From Amoebophrya sp. A120 (lineage: Eukaryota > Sar > Dinophyceae > Syndiniales > Amoebophryaceae): a stretch of DNA of 64,000 nt. Every line of letters begins with the position of its first letter. Position 1 is the first letter of the stretch. Position numbers and translations under genes: made by a program. The DNA lies in NCBI GenBank assembly GCA_905178155.1, contig CAJINV010000021.1:731530-795529 (forward strand), in the 5' to 3' direction. The notes under the pieces were generated by a model, which searched no databases, was not told the DNA's origin, and saw nothing but the letters and a program-made list of their open reading frames with translations. This document shows, one piece after another, positions 21,200 to 33,166 of the stretch.

Positions 21200-23865
21200 C
21201 TACTGCTGCACCTCTTTTTTCCTCTTCCCGCCCTGGCTCCTCGGACTGGCCCCGCTCCGCGGACTGGCTCCGTAGGCGCCCACGGCGGAGGAGGCGTTGG
21301 AGCCGTGAAAACTCGACCCCGTGTTGTTCGCGGACGACGCGTATGAACTGCAAAAGTATCGTACTAGTAGTAATCGCAAGACAAATTAGCTCAGCACGAC
21401 AAATGGAATCTGTCATGCTGTTTTGCCTTGTGATGGAGATTTGTAATGCATGACTGCGATTACTACGAGTACGATACTTTTGCACAGGATAACGCGTTTC
21501 CCGCGGCCTGCGCCATCTGCATGGTGATAGCGCCAAGCTTATGCATTGCAGAAGTACCATACTCGTACGTATTCCATTTTCAATCGCAGACATGCATTAC
21601 AAATTCATTTTAAGCTTATTAATCCGCATTACAAATTTCGTTTCTCTTTCTGAGAAAATTTGCCATGCAATTTATACGTAGTACGATATTCTTGCAATGC
21701 ATAACGCTTTGCAAAATTCTCCGATTTCTCCGCTTCCTCTAGCTCTTGCAACTCCAGCACTTCCCGGTCCCGCTGGGCGAAGTTTCTCTCCGTCTCATCC
21801 ATGTAGTACTGCAGTTGGTCGTGGTACTCTCGCATCATATCCCACGAAAAAAGTGTTACAGTTACACATTTGTAGTCAATTCAGCAACACAAATTTCTCT
21901 GTATGAGAGAGAAAACTTGTAATGCAGAAATCCTACGGGAAAACACGTATGAAACGAGGCTCCTATGCATATCCGGCATGACAGAGCTTGTCTGTCTTGC
22001 TTGGTCTGCAACACTACCACAATGTGTAACTGTAACACTTTTTTCTTGCGATACATCATGACCGTGCGGTAGTAGAGGGAGATTGGGAAAAACAGCAGCA
22101 GGCACAGCAACCCGAACGCGAGAATCACATTGAACTGCGTAATCATGCTGCCGGACTCGATTTGCGTCGGGGTTTGGTTGCCGTGGGAGAGCTAGGTTTT
22201 TGTTTTTCGATCCATCAATCAAAGTGCTGGCGGTGCAACCGAAGTTTTACTGCACTAATCGATGAATAAAATAGTGTTAGTTAATGAATGATCATGCATC
22301 ACAAGGTTGGTCTATCAAACTTTAAACTACGAATCGGACTTGGTTCACAAATGAATAGTACCGTGAAAGTGCACGACCAGGGGTCCTCATCGCAAAATTT
22401 CTCTCTGCCCTGCCCGTCAATCTCGGTCGTGATAAAATGGCAGCAGTTCGTGGTGGGCGGACACAATTCCCGAAACGGTTCGTCGTGCGGCTTCCCGTCG
22501 TCGTCAAATTTCAGGTGGAAATACGCCTGCCCGTGACCTTCCACCTGCAAACTATGCAACACAAATTTCCTCTCCTGCACATATACAAAATGCATCACAA
22601 ATTTCACCACCTTGGAAGAGCATGCACCTTGTCATGCTGATTAGGATAGAAAGAAAGTTTTGTCATGCAGAAACCGCATTTTTGGTACGTGTACGGGAGG
22701 TTTACTGTGGATACAACTCAAACAGACACTCCTCGCACTTGTGCCCCGGTTTGTACCCAATCGTGGTGCAGGTGGATTCCTTGCGCGGAAGAAGATTGCC
22801 CATAGCGGCGAAGTACACCATCATCAGAATCACGCCTGGTGGAGATTTTCATTTTGACGCGATGAAATATCGTCTTCATTGGAAGCGGCCATGCATGTTG
22901 CAAGTAGCGTGTCACTCATTCAACAAGGGAGAATCATGCAATATTTCTCATTCTCGAAGATTGAATTTCTCATCCAAAAAAAAATCGCAGTTTTAGTCAG
23001 CGTGGCAAACCAAATCTTCTTCTAACGAAGTAATCTATACCGGTGACGAAAATTCCCGTTGGTATGAGGAACCAGAAGCAGACGTTCTTTCGTGGATTTG
23101 TTGGCATTTTGTGCTTCTGCTTCCTCGTCTCTGTGTCTTCTGACCAGTCGGACTCACTCTCTTCGACCACGTGCAGTCTTGCGAGGAAATGGTGCCAACC
23201 GTGATGGTGGTGCCGACTGCTCTTCTTGGATGCCTGCCGCTGTTCGATCTGATGAAGATTTTTTTCCAAAGTTAAAGAAAGAACCCAGATTATATCACCT
23301 GCGCAGAATTTGAATTGAAGATTGATGGCGCTAATACGATGCCGCGAATCCCAAAGAAATAGAAACTCATGCAAAATCCAAAAGCAATATATTTCCATAC
23401 TCATACCAGTTCCCACGGCTTTGGCGGTCTTGGCGCGTAGACATATCGCACCTGTTCTCCTCGGTTGTAAAACTTCTTACTACTGCTTCGGGAAAAGGTC
23501 ACGCTCTCCTTCGAGGTTTTTTTCGACCTTGGCGCCGAAGAGATCGCTTTCGAACCGTGGAAAGACTTGGCCTTGGACCCCTCCGCAGTCCGCGCACCAC
23601 CATGGTGATCACCTCCGGCGGTTGGTCCTCCGTAGTACAGCTCCGGAATAGATTTACCCGCGACCGTCCTGTCATGCGACTGGACTCCCTCGGGGGACAC
23701 AATGTTCTTGAAGAGTTTCACCGAGCCACGAATGTTGTTCGGGTTGACCTGTTGTTTGCTGCCGGAGGAGGGCGAGGTGACCTGGTTTGTTCGGGTGCTG
23801 GGCGACTTCGGCTTTTTGTCGTTGGGCGTTGTGGCCCGGTCGTTCAGAAGCGTTAGCGGAGGCAT
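21200..23865 (-). CDS. two-TM protein with Cys-rich loop, unknown function
   Basis: Model: complement(join(21200..21341,21497..21539,21709..21837,22059..22191,22362..22552,22719..22835,23041..23248,23407..23865)), 473 aa, multiple of three. The N-terminal ~200 residues are basic and Ser/Lys-rich with no domain. A first hydrophobic span (CFWFLIPTGIFVTGVILMMV) is followed by a loop with Cys pairs (ESTCTTIG, HKCEEC, ELCPPTTNCCHF, KFCDEDPWSC), then a second span (FNVILAFGLLCLLLFF). The tail is a charged helix likely to coil (MDETERNFAQRDREVLELQE) and ends in small residues and a KRKKE cluster. This suggests a membrane protein with an extracytosolic, disulphide-prone loop, but no family was recognised. 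Four of its seven introns are introner-like; one exon between two of them is only 43 nt. The other three are GTA...AG introns. Confidence 0.72.
21342..21491. mobile_element. introner-like element, family A, 150 bp
   Basis: Ends TATGAACTGCAAAAGTATCG and, inverted, TATCCTGTGCAAAAGTATCG. Perfect duplication ACGCG (21337-21341, 21492-21496). It is inverted relative to the 19195-19344 copy and nearly the same over its whole length. Confidence 0.93.
21540..21703. mobile_element. introner-like element, family A (diverged)
   Basis: 164 bp, only 48 bp from the previous element. Ends TATGCATTGCAGAAGTACCA and, inverted, TATGCATTGCAAGAATATCG. Near-duplication AAGCT/ACGCT. Excision joins ...ENFAK to LGAITMQ... 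in frame. Confidence 0.85.
21838..22053. mobile_element. introner-like element, family C (AAGTGTTACAG)
   Basis: 216 bp. Ends TATCCCACGAAAAAAGTG and, inverted, TATCGCAAGAAAAAAGTG, continuing into a long perfect TTACAGTTACAC arm. Perfect duplication CATCA (21833-21837, 22054-22058). Confidence 0.93.
22553..22713. mobile_element. introner-like element, family G (single copy here)
   Basis: 161 bp. Ends TATGCAACACAAATTTCC and TATCCACAG on the other strand; inner arms CCTCTCCTGCACATATAC and CCTCCCGTACACGTACC pair imperfectly. The flanks CAAAC/CAACT agree at only 3 of 5 positions, yet removal of element plus five bases keeps the frame (...CLFEL-QVEGHGQ...). Confidence 0.7.
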
Positions 23866-25116
23866 GATCTACTCTAGTACTGATGGATACAGAACCAAGC
23901 GTAGTGCTGCCTGGGCCGCGCAAGCAAGGCCGTATCAATGTAGTTGCGTGGTCAACTACAGATTTTCAGCCGTGCTGTCGTGCTAAGCATGATTTTGATG
24001 ATCGCGCATCGACAGAGAATGAGAAAGAGAAAGAGTTCTTGATGGAATAAGTTGTATGATGAGTCGTTGACCGAAGGAACGAGCAATACTTAGACCGACA
24101 GCAACAGGATCATCTTGTGGAGATCTTCAAAAGCTCTGGATTCAGATTCTTTGAGAAAAAAGCAAATTTCACCGGACAGCAGGCTGGTTTTTTGATTGAT
24201 GTGTGTCGAACCAGACCCAAAAAACAGAAACCTGCGAAAGCTGGACCGTGAACCTTTCATCTGCTGTAAATTGCCGCTGCGGCAAAAAAACTCTCACGTC
24301 ACTCTCAGGTTGTGAAAAAATGAAACAAACTACCAAAGAGGCGCTCAAAAAAAAAGTGAACAACATATACTTCATCTCGCCCTATCATGCGCGACGCGAG
24401 GGCGAGCGGGTCCAATAGAAGCCGCTACCTAACAAAGCAACAAGCTATGGAGTAGACGTGAGCAAGTGACAGAAGATTATAAACTAGCACGTGCAATTTT
24501 ACAGTCTCTGTTTATTTTCAGAGGTGTCGTCTCCTGTGTCTATTCGCATATGTTTATTCTTTCTATACAGTGTCAGTTACTTTCATTGGGAGGACTGGGA
24601 GCACTTCACGCTACATAGTACATTTTTGATGTTAGCTTGAAACGTGATTTTTTCGTTAGTTTGAAACATGATGATTTGGTAGATTGATAACATAGGATAA
24701 TAGTTAACCATGATGCCGTAACAGGCAGCCCTTCTGTGTCTCGAGATTCTCTTCTTTCTACTTCCAAGTTCGCTTTTGCAGCGTACTAAGTAGACAATGA
24801 ATTTGCTCTTCCATTTTGAAGATTTTCCACCGAGCTTCTTGTGAGTTAGTCGTTGAAACAAAATTTGCTTTTCCGGCACAATAAATCACTATATCACTAT
24901 TAAATTTGGGACTATAATGGACGATGGCAAGGCCTGACGCTGATGCACTTCTGGGACGTAACTCGTCAAATACCTGTTACCCGCTCTGTATCTGTTATCC
25001 ATTGTTCACTATCACTCGTGTCTATCGATATTAGGTTTTTTTGTTCTGATTTGAAATTTCAATTTTAATTTTTACGATCCGTTTGTACCCGCCTTTTTTT
25101 GAGCACCACACCCCAG
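23866..25116. other. intergenic sequence
   Basis: About 1.25 kb with no supportable gene. AT-rich after about 24480. It lies between the 5' end of the two-TM gene and the 3' end of the channel gene. Confidence 0.5.
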
Positions 25117-28100
25117 CTATTTCCTCTCCTCCCCGCCGTCCGGGGGCTGGGGTGGTAAAGGCGGAGGCTGTGGTGCAGTCCCGCCAGCGTTAGAAGTCCT
25201 CCTGGACATCATCCCACCGTTCCCGTTGTTCGAGCCCCGTCTTGCGGTGAAGATCCCAGTTTCCGGTGGCTGCTGACTGTTGGACGAGCGCCGAACCCCG
25301 AACATCTGGCTCGCAATGTTCAGCATATTGTTTCCACCAGCGCCGCCGCCAGCGTCTTTTTTGCCTTGCTCTCCCTGAGCGCCACCACTAGTACTCGGCG
25401 AAGTTGTGGTCTTTCCAACGACGTCCCCTGCTCCACCTGCCTGTTGCAAACTCACTAGCGGCCCGACCGCTAACCCGCCGGCGGTGTCGTTGGAGTTGCT
25501 TCCCCTCCTAGGTTTTGGTGGTGCTGCCGTGAAAATGCTCGCGTGCGACTGCCGGCGGCCCCCGGCACCCTTGCTGGCCAGGCTACTGCTGGTGTGGTCT
25601 TGTTTCACCCCACCGGTCCGAAAGGTCGCGGCCAATCCGCGGTAGCTGGATAGCCGGTCCGAGCTCTGAATTACGCTCGGCGCGTGGGAGTTGAGCGTGC
25701 GGGGGTTCAGAGACTCGCGCAGCAATCCTGCGGGAACCTGGATCGACCGTGTGCTGTGGCTCTGCGTCGGTTTACCACCGCCGGAAGGACTCGTTGAAGG
25801 TTCGTCGAAGTCGCCGTCCTATTGGGTAGGTGTACAATCAACATGATTGGATAAGTGTGGTTTTTGAAATTTTTCTCGGTGAAAGCCCGCGGCCTCCGCT
25901 GAAGATATACTAGAATACAGCCCTATTGAATTTGTTAGTAGAGGTCGAAAGTCTCATCAAAGAAAAAGAATGTAAACAAATGCTGCTGCCATAAAATCCA
26001 GCTATAATACCCTCAAACCGCTCGAGCGTGGTTTGTTTTCGCTGGACCGTTTGTTTCCGTCAGACGGTGCCGCGAGGAGTTTGTTGTTCATTTTCTTCAT
26101 GGTTCCGGGCATTTGGGTGAAGTCCACCTCCGCGCCCACATGCTCGCAGAGCACGGACAGCATGTAGAGCATCTTGCGCTGATTCTCGTCCGTTTTCACC
26201 TCCAGAGACGTCAGCCTCTGCCCGAGTTTCTGCACGTACTGCTGCAGTTGCTGGATTTCCGCACCCTGCTTCATATTCATGGTCCCGCCCGCCAAAAAGT
26301 GCAGTGGCGCGCCAGATTTATTTCCGTAGTGACCCGCCGCGCCGCCCCCGTACAGCCCTCGAGTCGCACCACCCCCACCCCCGCCGGGAACTCCTAGGCC
26401 GTGCTGTTGACTACGGCCGGTGGACAGGTTTTTCGTAACCGTGAGGGTATTATTTCTGTTCGGCTGCATATTACTCCCCTCCTGCTGCTCGTGGGTATTG
26501 TCCTTATTGTTGCTCTTCCTCGTGTTTTTGATCAACTTATCCTTCGCACGGTTCAGTGACCTTTGCAGCTTCACTTTTGCGGGCTCCTTTTCGTCCTGCC
26601 CGGGTAATAGTTCGTCGTAGGACGGGTCGTGTTCGTTGGAATTGAAGCTGTTGTCTCGGGCCACGTCCGAGGATTGCGGGCCAACCGCGAGGTTGTTGTT
26701 ATTTCCACCTCCCGGCGGACCGGGCCCTCCGCCAATATAGCCGGTGCTCCCGCGAAAATTGCTGTAGGTGGCGGGAACCGCCTGCGAACTCGTCATCCCG
26801 AAATCGTCCGTTGGGGGCCCACCTCTGTGGTGGTGGTTTCCACCTGATGTGGCACCGCCGCCGCCTCTATTGGTCGCTGTGGACTCGCGGAGAAATTGGT
26901 TCCCGTCCAGCATCACGCTGGGCGTCGTGGAGCCGGCGAGTAACGTCGGGCCACCAAGTTGTCCCCCGCCGAAGTTTCTGTTGTGCTGGGGGGAGTGGGG
27001 GGACGCCATGGAGAAAGCGGAAGACTCAATCGATTCCGTCAACCTATTCCGGTCGTATTGCTGCTGATGGTAATTAGACGTCGTCGCGGTGGAGGAAGTG
27101 GTGAATGCTTTGAAACCAAAGGCGTTTTTGTTCTTTGGCGAGGAGGGTGAGGCTCCACTTGTTGTCCCTGGTGGTCTACCACCAGAACCACTATTTTCAT
27201 AACCTGGTCCAGAATTTCTCCCTTTTTTGATGTTTTTCTTCCACGAGTCCCTCGGACTAGATACGATTTTTTCCCCCGCACCTCCAGCCGCCTCGTCGGA
27301 TGATGGCAAACTCACTTCGTCGGCTGCACTGTGCTCGCTTTTCGCGGACGCGCGGTTTTTCTTTTTGCCTTTTGTCGAAGATGCGGACGAGCGATTCTTC
27401 TTGACGAGAGAGTTGTCTCGATTTTCTGCTACAAGCTCGCTGTCGGAAACGGAATTGTTCTTGTCGACGTCCCGTTTAGTATCAGATGTTGCGGAATGGT
27501 TATCTCCTGCACCAGCTCCCGCACCGCCCTCCTCGGAGCCCTGATCTCCTTTCGTATGGTCGTCCGCGTTGTCATTGTCGTCTGAATTGTCCGAGGAATC
27601 ATCGCTATCAGAACTACAGCTCTCGGGATTCAGGAAATCAGCCAGCGCGTTGTTCCCTACCCCGGATCCAGAGCTGCTGTTATCTCCTAGTCCGGCCCCC
27701 GCACCATGCCCCCCTATGAGGAAGTCTTCGTCTCCCAAACCTAAAATATTCTCCAAGTCCTGCTCCGCTACTTCTGGGAAGATCCCGCAGGCGAATTCTT
27801 GAAAAGTTATGGATCCAGAGCCGGTGCTGTCGAAGTAGTTGAAAAGCTTATGCGCGGTTTTCAAGCTGTTGAAGTGGAACGCTTCGAGCATCGTGCGGAA
27901 TTCGCCGAACTCGATTTCTCCAGATTCATCCTCGTCTACTTCGTCGAAAACTTCCCGCAAGTCCGCCATGCTGTAGCCCTGCTGCGACATGCGATTCCTG
28001 ACCTTCTGGATCAACACATACTGATCCCGGTTGAACCAAATTTCCGAAAACGTCGTGCCGACGATCGCGATTGGCATCGCCATGAAGATCACCCCGGCTA

Positions 28101-30431
28101 TCATCATCGCGACCGCGAATAATCGCCCCACTTCGGACTTCACCTCGATCCCGAAAGCGGGTGAGACGTCGATACTGATCACACAGACGATGCAAAACAG
28201 CATCGCGTCGGTGAGAGAATTCACCTGCCTGCCACAGTCTTCCTGGGCCGCGGACTCCGTTAAGTAGTCTTGCACGTTCACCTCCGGACCGCAGAATTCC
28301 GTCACGTCCTGCTCGGCCCAGAAGATGCTGCAGGAGCCGATGAACACGATGATGAGCAAGAAAAACGCCGGGATCTGCAGTGCCCGCATCGAGTCCGATA
28401 AACTTCTGTGTAGCAAGTGCCAGCCCGAGAAGTAGCGGCAGAGCTTCAGCAGCCAGAATAGGGAGGAGAAGAGGGTTAATATGTGGAAGATCCGGACGTG
28501 TTCCGACAACTTGCACACGTCGTTCAGCCAGAAGGGTAAAATCGCGAAAATGTCGCAAATTCCGTAGGGCTGCAGAAAAAACACGGATTTCACCGGCACC
28601 ACGATTACGCGGACGATGGTTTCTAGGGTTAAAACCGTCACGGTGATCATTTTCAACCACGCCGCAGTGTCGCCGTGGGACAGGTCTTCCGATAAATCGC
28701 CCTCCTGGAAGAGGAAGTTGTCCGCGTCGGGGACAAACGTGTACTTCAAATTCTGAATGGACAGAAACAGGGCGGTGACAATGCAGCCCAGGATGCACAG
28801 GGAATACATGGTCGTGCGGCGGGAGAGAAAGGGCTCCTCGAGGAAGAGCCTGTGGTGGGGAAATGGAAATTTGCAAATTTTTCACAACAAAAGCAGTAGA
28901 CCTCAGATTGCCATGGTGGTTTCTTGTTCAGCAAAGTCGCACAAGGATGATGAAATGTACCATATCAGAATCTTCCGCGTGTACAGCCAGGCGTAGAAGT
29001 CGAATTGGTAGTCCTCCTCGTCTTCAAATCCTCCGGCTTCCACAGAAAAGCCGGTGGTTACTGCCCGCATCAACTGTGCCCGATCCTCCCGGTCGACCTG
29101 CTGGGAAAGCATGTCCGTAACGGCCAGATTTGTGTTGCTCATACTTCCTGGCAAACCTGGGGGCCCACCGAGAAAAGATTTCCTCTTGTGCGCCCCCGTG
29201 GGCAGAAACTCCTGCAGTTTGTCATTCAGTCGGTCGTTGAGCAAAGGGCCGACATCGCCGCCCCAGGCGCTGCTCTGGGAAAATTGGGTGGAGGACCTGA
29301 TATGACGTATTACTTTTACTATGTATTATTGCAAAGTGAAAGTCTTGAAAAAAATAAGTAAGCGGAGGAAGCCCAGAGAAACCGAGCGCCAGCGCGAGAG
29401 AGAAAGACAAAATGGCAAACACGAAAGCACACCACGACCGCAGTTCTATTTCGTACCGCTTCAGGAGCTGCTTTCCCGGGGCAAAACTGGGCGCATTACC
29501 GGCAAAACTGCTCGTGAGGCTTGGCGGAGCGAGTGGTGCGATGAAGGAGACCTAATTTGGAACCATCAAGTGAGTTGCAAGAGCCATAATGATGTGCAGC
29601 CAAACACAGTAGCAACGCTAACGCAAGAGATGAAAATACAAAACTAAACCTGAGCCTCTAGTTCGCAAGACACAAGACAAAAAACAATACTGCGCTCTGT
29701 GGCTCTCGCTCCTGAAAACCCTCCGCCGAGTTGCTCCGTGTGAGCGCCTCTGCGTGTGAGGCGGCCTCTTCGTCCGTGTTTTGCGACGTGGTTTGGGCTT
29801 TCCTCTCCGCACTGGCGGTCGCCGGCTGCTGACTCGACATCATGTTGCCCGCGAGGGAGACGCGGCCAAAGATGCTCTGCACGAAACTTTTGCGCTGGGG
29901 GACCTCCGCAACCGCACCGAGCGACGGTGTGACGAGAAGACTGCTTTGCCCACGACGAAGTGCCTTACTGGGAGGACTAGTGGTCCCTTCGCCGCCACCA
30001 TCTAGTCCTCCCTGGTGCTGCAGCTGTGATGCCAACATTTTGGGTAGTTGCGCAGTGGAAAATATGCTTTTTTTCTGGCTGCACAGACATGCGTACTCGA
30101 AAACGGGTAAATATTTTTACGGCTGTGAGCCTACTAAAAATTTTACCTCGATGCTGTGACTGCCCCTTTCCGCTGCAGCCGCGGCCCCGACGGACATTTG
30201 CGAGTGTCGCCGCAGCAACTGCTTTTGGGGACTCTCCGGCAAAAACCTCCTCTTCTGCATCGTGTCATGCGTGCTAGCAATGGACCCGCGCTTGCTTTCA
30301 GGCGAAAACGGCCCATACTGCTGGCTGTCGTTGATGCCACGGAGCGGTTCCCAGGAAACTTCGCCGACCTGACTGGATGGTGCGCCAACTCCAGATGGAG
30401 GATCGGTCGTTATGTGGGGGCCGAATTCCAT
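25117..30431 (-). CDS. Kv-like six-TM cation channel with EF hands and atypical pore
   Basis: Model: complement(join(25117..25818,26011..28849,28961..29274,29691..30023,30147..30431)), 1490 aa; phases fit at every ordinary GTA...AG intron. About 300 N-terminal residues are disordered. S1 is near 325-345 (YSLCILGCIVTALFLSIQ), S2 near 373-395, S3 near 405-425 (PYGICDIFAILPFW), S4 near 431-462 (LFWLLKLCRYFSGWHLLHRS, few regularly spaced basic residues), S5 near 469-490 and S6 near 553-583 (AMMIAGVIFMAMPIAIVG). The S6 and pore-helix layout (SLTDAMLFCIV) follow Kv channels, but the TVGYGD filter position reads SIDVSP (536-541), so K+ selectivity is doubtful. Two complete EF-hand loops follow (DEDESGEIEFGE 616-627; DSTGSGSITFQE 651-662), implying Ca2+ control. 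The remaining ~800 residues are low-complexity Ser/Gly/Asn-rich with a short coiled stretch. The start at 30431 is the best in-frame ATG. Confidence 0.85.
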
Positions 30432-30989
30432 CTTCGAAGGCTGGTGGCGCACCGGGTGTCCCGAGGACGCGATAGCTCTTTCAAGAAAGCTTCATTATTT
30501 TTTTCGAGCTGCAGAGGTGCCACAACATTGCGGTGCACTCACCGCCGCTGCTGCGCCTGCAAGCGTTTGAGTGCTGTGTGACTACTTCTTGTTATACCAA
30601 ACGCAAAATTTACGGGATTGCGGCACAAATGTACCGACTAGCTCGTGACACAAAACACTCTCAAATGCATCCCTCTCGTGGAATCGGGTTTGCGTCCGCT
30701 ACTTAGGGCTTTCAGTCACACTGGAGAACTTTCTGATATTGGTCACTACCACTCCCTCGCTGATAAGATTCTGCTGCACGCTTTCAAACCACCTATTCGC
30801 CCACTGCCACCGCAATTTATCTGCAAAAATCACACCGAAAACAAGGGCGCCACGAAGAAAGATACGTCTAACAACCCCCAGGAAAACACACGACTCGGGT
30901 GGATAGGAAAACACCAACCGGTCTCACGCAAACACAAACCTGTCGAAACACATTTTCTGGACCACCAGCACGAAAACCACAAACGCCAA
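30432..30989. other. 5' flank of the channel gene
   Basis: The reading frame stays open to about 30495 upstream of the chosen ATG, so a further 5' exon cannot be excluded. Otherwise nothing is recognisable. Confidence 0.4.
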
Positions 30990-31790
30990 CGAGCCAGAGT
31001 CTAGCCACAGTTTTCGCGACATACGTTGTTGCTGCGCCCTTCCGGCTGACTGCCTGCGAAAAAAAGCTGCGACGGGGCGATAACGCCACCACGCTCGCGC
31101 CGCTGCAGATAGCATGCCACTGAGGCCACCATGGACAACGAGCCCAACAATGCCGGCCCCGGGTAGAAGTGTACAATAGGCCTCCTGCTGCAATGGGCGC
31201 GCCGGGCGGGCGGCATCGCGCCCGGCCCCACGCCAATCGGCGGGCGGGAGAACACCACAACAAGCCCGCCGCCACCTCCGAACCCAGAAGCGCCCGCCTT
31301 TCCGGGGGGGCGCCACACCGCCCGAGCAGCTGGGGGCACGCCACGGGGGCGAGGAACAGGCGGGCCGGCGCCGGGCAGCCAAGAGGGGCAGGGCGCCCGG
31401 GCTTTGCGCCTGCGCGTGGCCAGCTCGGGCAACCCTACCGCGCAGGCAGGCGCGCAGTCGAGAAAGCAAGCAAGCGCGGCGGCCGCCATGCTTTATCTTT
31501 TTCCGTGACTGCCCCCGGTTTGCGCCCGATTTTTTGCATGGGCCGCGCCGCCGAGCCCAGGCTTCCGGAATGGTCACGACCTCGACATGTCCGCGGCCCC
31601 CCGGCCTTGCGCTTCGTCACGTTTCTCCGCCCAAGGACGTACGACGCGCGGTGGCTGCGGCGCAAAGCTCAAACACCTCGCCAACTTTGGCAAACTGCGG
31701 ACAAACCGCCGAGCGACGCCCGCCCACACGGTCACACTCACGGGAACACGGGGCGCGTCGGGCTTCCATCTCGGGCGCACAGCTAAGCAT
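30990..31790. other. second GC-rich island
   Basis: About 0.8 kb of abruptly GC-rich sequence with overlapping open frames on both strands and Arg/Ala/Pro-rich translations. It resembles the 2640-4640 island in composition, though I could not find a shared long word by eye. No credible gene. Confidence 0.55.
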
Positions 31791-33166
31791 CCCTCTCTTT
31801 GGGATCAATCACACATCATGTGATCTCCGGCTCAACACACATCCAACTCGCTCCGTCTCTGTCTCACAACTTGCTCTAACACTAACACGCTCATCCTTCA
31901 TCGTCATTCAACAACGCTCAGAAGATGATCGAACACCACACCACCCGTACAAAAATTCGATCGCTTTTCACGTCACCGGCCTGCTCGACGTCCTTGTTTT
32001 TCTTCATTGACTATGTACAATTGCATCGAATTAAGTTTGTTCATATTCAAAGCATTTTGAATAAGTCTCAGAAACAGAAAACAATCCTATTGTAACAGAA
32101 TTTTTCATTTGCTCGAACGTGGTGCTGGTAATGCTAAATTAATATTGTCTGATTTCTAATAAAACTGGTCTGATATCACGCTAAGAAAACAGCTCAAAAC
32201 TAAATTGCTAATCCGTACGACATTCGTATTTCCGATTCTCACACAATACAGTTGTTGAAGACTACATTGCAAATTTCGTCATAGATACACAAACTACTGC
32301 TCCAGGCGTCTGTAAAATCAAATTTATTCGTTAGTGACTGACATCGTCTGAGCGATGCGGCCGGGAAACAAGTATAACAAACATCGATGTCATCGCGCTT
32401 TCGCAAAAGACGATGGACTTCTGGCTGGTGATCTAGCATTCCATTTTCTCTAGGTTTGGTAAATCGTAATCGTGTCTGCGATAGAATAGTAATGTTTTTG
32501 CCTGCTGCGACGAAACGGTCGCGGCAGACATCAAGCTCGAATAAATATCAACTGCTAATATTGGAAATCTGTTATGCATCAATAAACCAATAAACCTGAA
32601 ATCGCTCGTCCGGTCTGACACTGCGGACGTTGTCGTGTGTCTGAAACTAATGGGTAAACTTTTATTCTCGATAGAGTTTCAGCTCCTCACCGAGACTGAA
32701 ACTGTCTGAAAGTTGTGATTCATAGAAACAAGAAATGTTAAGTCTGCTAAACAAGTTGTAAAATTGGAAAGTCTGATCTGTATTCTCTGCTAATCTTAAC
32801 AAGTTGGGGCCCTCCGAAGTGAGATGCTCCCAACAAGGCTTGATACTGCCTGTGCGTAAGAGCACGATCAAGCATCTTGCGTTATTTGGTCTGATACTAA
32901 AAACTGCATTTTTTCGAAACGTCGAAACGGTAACTCTTGACTCTGCATTCTTATGCGTTTTCTGTCTGACTCTATCTCATATTGTACAGCTTCATTCGAT
33001 TTTTCTGAAATTTTCCGTAATGTCCTGATTGTACGTCACGTCTGTATCCAGGTTCGTTTGTTGTTGTTGAAATTATACCACTTTTTACATTTCCCCTTTG
33101 TCATTTTCTGACTCTTAGAAGTAGATTTCTCGTCTACTACTCTCTCCAGTCGATCCCCCGCTCCGC
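31791..33166. repeat. AT-rich intergenic stretch with nine GTCTGA words
   Basis: No gene. The hexamer GTCTGA starts at 32147, 32168, 32346, 32613, 32639, 32704, 32771, 32889 and 32964, all on the plus strand. Chance would give about 0.2 in the same length. Spacing is irregular (21-267 bp), so this is a dispersed or degenerate repeat rather than a clean tandem array. It lies 3' of the giant gene. Confidence 0.55.

Noticed and set aside
30924-31577. 217-codon minus-strand frame in the second GC island
   Set aside because: Same reason: composition artefact with competing frames on both strands.
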